Program-made: the position numbers and the translations under genes | Part shown: one piece after another, positions 34,458-36,290 of the stretch | Layout: every line of letters starts with the position of its first letter | Numbering within the stretch: position 1 is the stretch's first letter | The notes under the pieces: generated by a model | Databases searched by the model: none | Told to the model about the DNA's origin: nothing | The model's input: only the letters and a program-made list of their open reading frames with translations | Assembly: GCF_001039355.2 (NCBI RefSeq) | Contig: NW_019775964.1 | Location: 115,586 to 151,875 of the forward strand | Length of the DNA stretch: 36,290 nt | Reading direction: 5' to 3' | Source of the DNA: Lingula anatina | Taxonomy: Eukaryota; Brachiopoda; Lingulata; Lingulida; Lingulidae

Positions 34458-35054
34458 TATCTTTGGGTATGTCATGGGCAGCAGCATTGACGAAATCACT
34501 AAAGTTGCTTGGATCCACTGTGCACGGAGTTTGGTACTGAAAAGCGTCGATAAATTTCACCCACAGGTCTGTGACATTTTTAGGACTGCAAGAAGAAATA
34601 AACATTCAGGAAATGTATATTTAAATACTAAGATTGAGTTTAGTCAGAAGACATGATCGCTCGTGAACTTAGACTGAATTAGCATAAGTTAAAGCTTATA
34701 AGTAAAAAGATAGGATCATTTACAATGTTTTTTTATCACTCTGCTCAGCCAAAAAGTAGCGTCAGAAAGGACACACTTAAACCATAACAGTCGCATCATA
34801 ATTATGTAATAGGACACAAGAAATACTGACCCATCCTTGAATAGTTCTGGATGCTGGACATATTGGTACTGTTGACCTCGGCCAGAGAAGATAGACTTTG
34901 CAATGTCCAGTGTGACGTTGTTGGGAGAACTGACGTCATAGTCGAGGCTGACGTCAATGGTTATACTGACGTCACGATCGGCGGTACGCTGGCTGGTAAC
35001 AAAATACAGGCTTGACAGAAGTAGTGTCAACTTCAGAAGCGCGTCTATAATCAT
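30963..35054 (-). CDS. ADP-ribosyl cyclase / NAD glycohydrolase (CD38/BST1 family), 8 exons, 330 aa
   Basis: The family makes cyclic ADP-ribose and related calcium messengers from NAD(P), outside the cell or inside vesicles. Exons (minus strand): 35054-34831, 34585-34456, 33633-33546, 32751-32618, 32157-32087, 31845-31753, 31530-31444, 31128-30963; all joins have GT/AG and keep frame. Signal peptide: MIIDALLKLTLLLSSLYFVTS. Landmarks: LWVKFIDAF and TPC96; TLLW122 (CD38 W125); SFW186 (CD38 W189); catalytic Glu222 in FYGYELPSL (CD38 E226); EKCGSGTLLKLQ; FQC271; LLCADEPATSSC292. The signature TLEDT reads TITDS (141-145), so the Glu equivalent to CD38 E146 is Thr143. Eight cysteines remain: 96, 157, 170, 177, 250, 271, 283, 292. 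As in the Aplysia enzyme, the CD38 C119/C201 pair is absent (Lys116, Ser198). The short hydrophobic end (about 317-326) suggests a GPI-anchor signal, as in BST1. The ATG at 35054 is the first in frame. Confidence 0.93.
31948..32013. repeat. (GT)n(GA)n compound microsatellite in cyclase intron 5
   Basis: About 12 GT units (31948-31972) are followed by about 20 GA units (31973-32013). It fills over a quarter of the 241 bp intron 32086-31846. Confidence 0.92.
32235..32403. mobile_element. B-family element (B3) in cyclase intron 4
   Basis: GGCCGGTGTGACAGGAATGG, then GGCTAGGAACCGTAAGCC and TTCAGGTGACATTCGCCCCA, match B1, B2 and the reverse complement of B4. A clear inverted right end was not found, so the right boundary is approximate. 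Confidence 0.6.
33661..33679. repeat. poly(A) tract next to cyclase exon 3 acceptor
   Basis: On the gene's strand this is a poly(T) run about 27-46 bases upstream of the exon 3 acceptor, and may serve as part of its polypyrimidine region. Confidence 0.7.
33780..34064. mobile_element. hairpin (MITE-like) element C3 in cyclase intron 2
   Basis: The arms of about 120 bp match closely: left GAGGATCTTCTGATCCATGG, ATCAAATATGGCGGAT and CGCCTCCACACGCGCC; right GGCGCGTGTGGAGGCG, TCCGCCATATTTGATCC and GGATCTTCTGTTCTGAATGA. A spacer of about 50 bp (33893-33944) separates them. It is the longest and best-preserved member of family C in the window. No coding capacity. Confidence 0.87.
34422..34454. repeat. 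(GA)n microsatellite abutting the cyclase exon 2 donor
   Basis: On the gene's strand the donor AAG|GTCTCTCTCT runs straight into about 16 CT units, so intron 2 starts with the repeat. The donor lacks the usual purine at intron position 3 and the G at position 5. Confidence 0.92.
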
Positions 35055-35120
35055 GATCAACAGTCAACCACTTCCGTTTTGTAGTCTATAATCCTTGCTC
35101 GCGATATCAGCCGAAGCTTG

Positions 35121-35133
35121 GTTTAAATAAAGG
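35121..35133 (-). promoter_or_regulatory. possible TATA-like element of the cyclase gene
   Basis: On the minus strand CCTTTATTTAAAC lies 67-79 bp upstream of the ATG, a plausible TATA variant if the 5' UTR is short. There is no direct evidence of the transcription start. Confidence 0.2.
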
Positions 35134-35360
35134 ACCAAACCGTGGAATGAAAAGACAAACACACACTCTATACTCTATCCGGTGGACTGCGGTAATTTGT
35201 GACAGAACCAGTGCGTTGACAAAGTTATGTGACAATGCCAAGTTTATCAAACTGTTTCTCAGCCTTAACAGATTAGCTGCGTTCGACTAGCATTTTGTTC
35301 GTTATCAATGAAACCTGACTTGCCGATGAAAGCTCTCTTATTATCAACTGAATGCCAAAT

Positions 35361-35642
35361 CTATAAAACGACCTACTTTCATTTTACAAAAAGCGTGTGA
35401 CAACGCAGTCATCGGCCCAAACTAAACAGACATTTTATTGTTGGATACATCGCTATTTCTGTACAAATACCCTGAGTTTCATATGAATAGAGGCTCGATC
35501 TCTATGGAACGACCTATTTTCATTTTACAAAAAGCGTGTGAAAACACAGTCATCGCCCCTGAGTAAATAAACATAGTTATCGTTTATGACAGCGTTATTT
35601 CTGAACATCTACCCTGAGTTGGATATGTCACTATTATCAATA
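35361..35642. repeat. two-copy tandem duplication, 141 bp unit, upstream of the cyclase gene
   Basis: Units are about 35361-35501 and 35502-35642. They share ACGACCTA, TTTCATTTTACAAAAAGCGT, CAGTCATCG and ACCCTGAGTT in the same order, with moderate divergence. They lie 0.3-0.6 kb upstream of the cyclase start codon. Confidence 0.8.
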
Positions 35643-35893
35643 TACCTCTGCCGAAATCAGTGTAACATAGGATTTAGACGTCCAGCTATAACTTTGAAAC
35701 ACTATTTGCACTGGGTGATAAGCATTCCACATTGTGATAAGCTGGCAAGCCTCTGAGTCACCATGATACGCATATACAGTACAATAGAATTAGGAGTTCT
35801 AACTCTGTACTGAGGTTAAATATCTGTACTTAACAAGTGATCACCCCATTACGCATTGAAAAAATGGAAAATAGGGGAAATGTCCTTAGTAAA

Positions 35894-35916
35894 ACCAACA
35901 ACAACAACAACAACAA

Positions 35917-35955
<39 letters not shown>
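35894..35955. repeat. (AAC)n(TTA)n compound microsatellite
   Basis: About 7 AAC units are followed by about 13 TTA units. The surrounding 35643-36140 holds no recognised gene. Confidence 0.9.
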
Positions 35956-35957
<2 letters not shown>

Positions 35958-36144
35958 ATAAAATGTTCAAAATAAACTGTTGCTATCTCAGTCAGTTCAG
36001 AGTCCAATTTATTTTTTACCATTTGTTTATTTATGGTCATACCAGTATATAATCAAAATCATATTCTATACTGCAATCGGCCAAACGCCATATTAGGGGC
36101 ACATGTTGAAGACTTATAATACATGCTAGCAAGTTATTTGTACC

Positions 36145-36290
36145 GGCGTGACAAAAAACGGTAGTCCTAGGAATGAAAGTCGTGGGTCTCATATTTTTAG
36201 AACAGGTTAGGGTTAGTTGGAGTATTGGGGTTAGTATAATGTATATAGGTCAAATGTCACCTGTACAAAGTAATAAGGAACGAACTACGG
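36145..36290. mobile_element. B-family element (B4), cut by window end
   Basis: ACCGGCGTGACAAAAAACGG, then GGTTAGGGTTAGTTGGAGTA and AAATGTCACCTGTACAAAGT, match B1 (reverse complement) and B2/B3. The element runs past the last base, so its far end is unknown. Confidence 0.65.

Noticed and set aside
30963-35054. First reading of the minus-strand gene as a VWA/Cache-domain or channel subunit protein
   Set aside because: Spliced exons instead give the ordered CD38-family landmarks (LLW, FW, YELPSL, CGSG, LLC...SSC).
36190-36230. Telomere-like GGTTAGGGTTAG
   Set aside because: Only two partial units inside the B-family repeat; B1 has the same segment in a variant form.
1-36290. tRNA, rRNA, CRISPR or bacterial operon features
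   Set aside because: No cloverleaf with A/B boxes, no rRNA-like sequence, no regularly spaced direct repeats; spliced eukaryotic genes throughout.

Overview
The window looks like nuclear DNA of a non-vertebrate metazoan. Genes are AT-leaning, with short exons, GT-AG introns of 0.2-2 kb, many simple repeats and dense short hairpin transposons. No vertebrate SINEs/LINEs were seen. A CD38/BST1-type ADP-ribosyl cyclase that resembles the Aplysia enzyme points to a lophotrochozoan (for example a mollusc or brachiopod) or an invertebrate deuterostome, not an insect or nematode. The species cannot be named from the sequence.

Layout. (1) 1-7304 shows no supportable gene. It holds a 112-117 bp tandem duplication (836-1064), a small group of TGACGTCA palindromes (4377-4950) and an almost perfect hairpin element (5405-5639). 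(2) 7305-18108, plus strand: complete 8-exon gene for ATP6AP2, the (pro)renin receptor / V-ATPase accessory protein 2 (363 aa), with a long 3' UTR ending at a poly(A) signal near 20366. (3) 20372-22663 is intergenic and contains a 561 bp assembly gap (21207-21767) framed by C-rich sequence. (4) 22664-29388, plus strand: complete 11-exon gene for UBXN7 (UBA-UAS-UIM-UBX p97 adaptor, 507 aa). A small minisatellite starts inside its last codons and runs into the 3' UTR. (5) 35054-30963, minus strand: complete 8-exon gene for a secreted or surface-anchored ADP-ribosyl cyclase (330 aa), convergent with UBXN7. (6) 35055-36290 is its upstream region, with a 141 bp tandem duplication and microsatellites; the window ends inside a repeat copy.

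The three genes belong to different pathways: vacuolar H+-ATPase assembly and signalling, ubiquitin/p97 adaptor function, and NAD-derived calcium messengers. Their proximity does not look like a functional cluster. All exon joins were made by hand from splice sites, reading frame and family similarity, and every join keeps frame. I saw no convincing new biological system. The most interesting points are the altered signature motif and reduced disulfide set of the cyclase, the coding-derived minisatellite of UBXN7, a duplicated splice donor, and at least four hairpin (MITE-like) families spread through introns.
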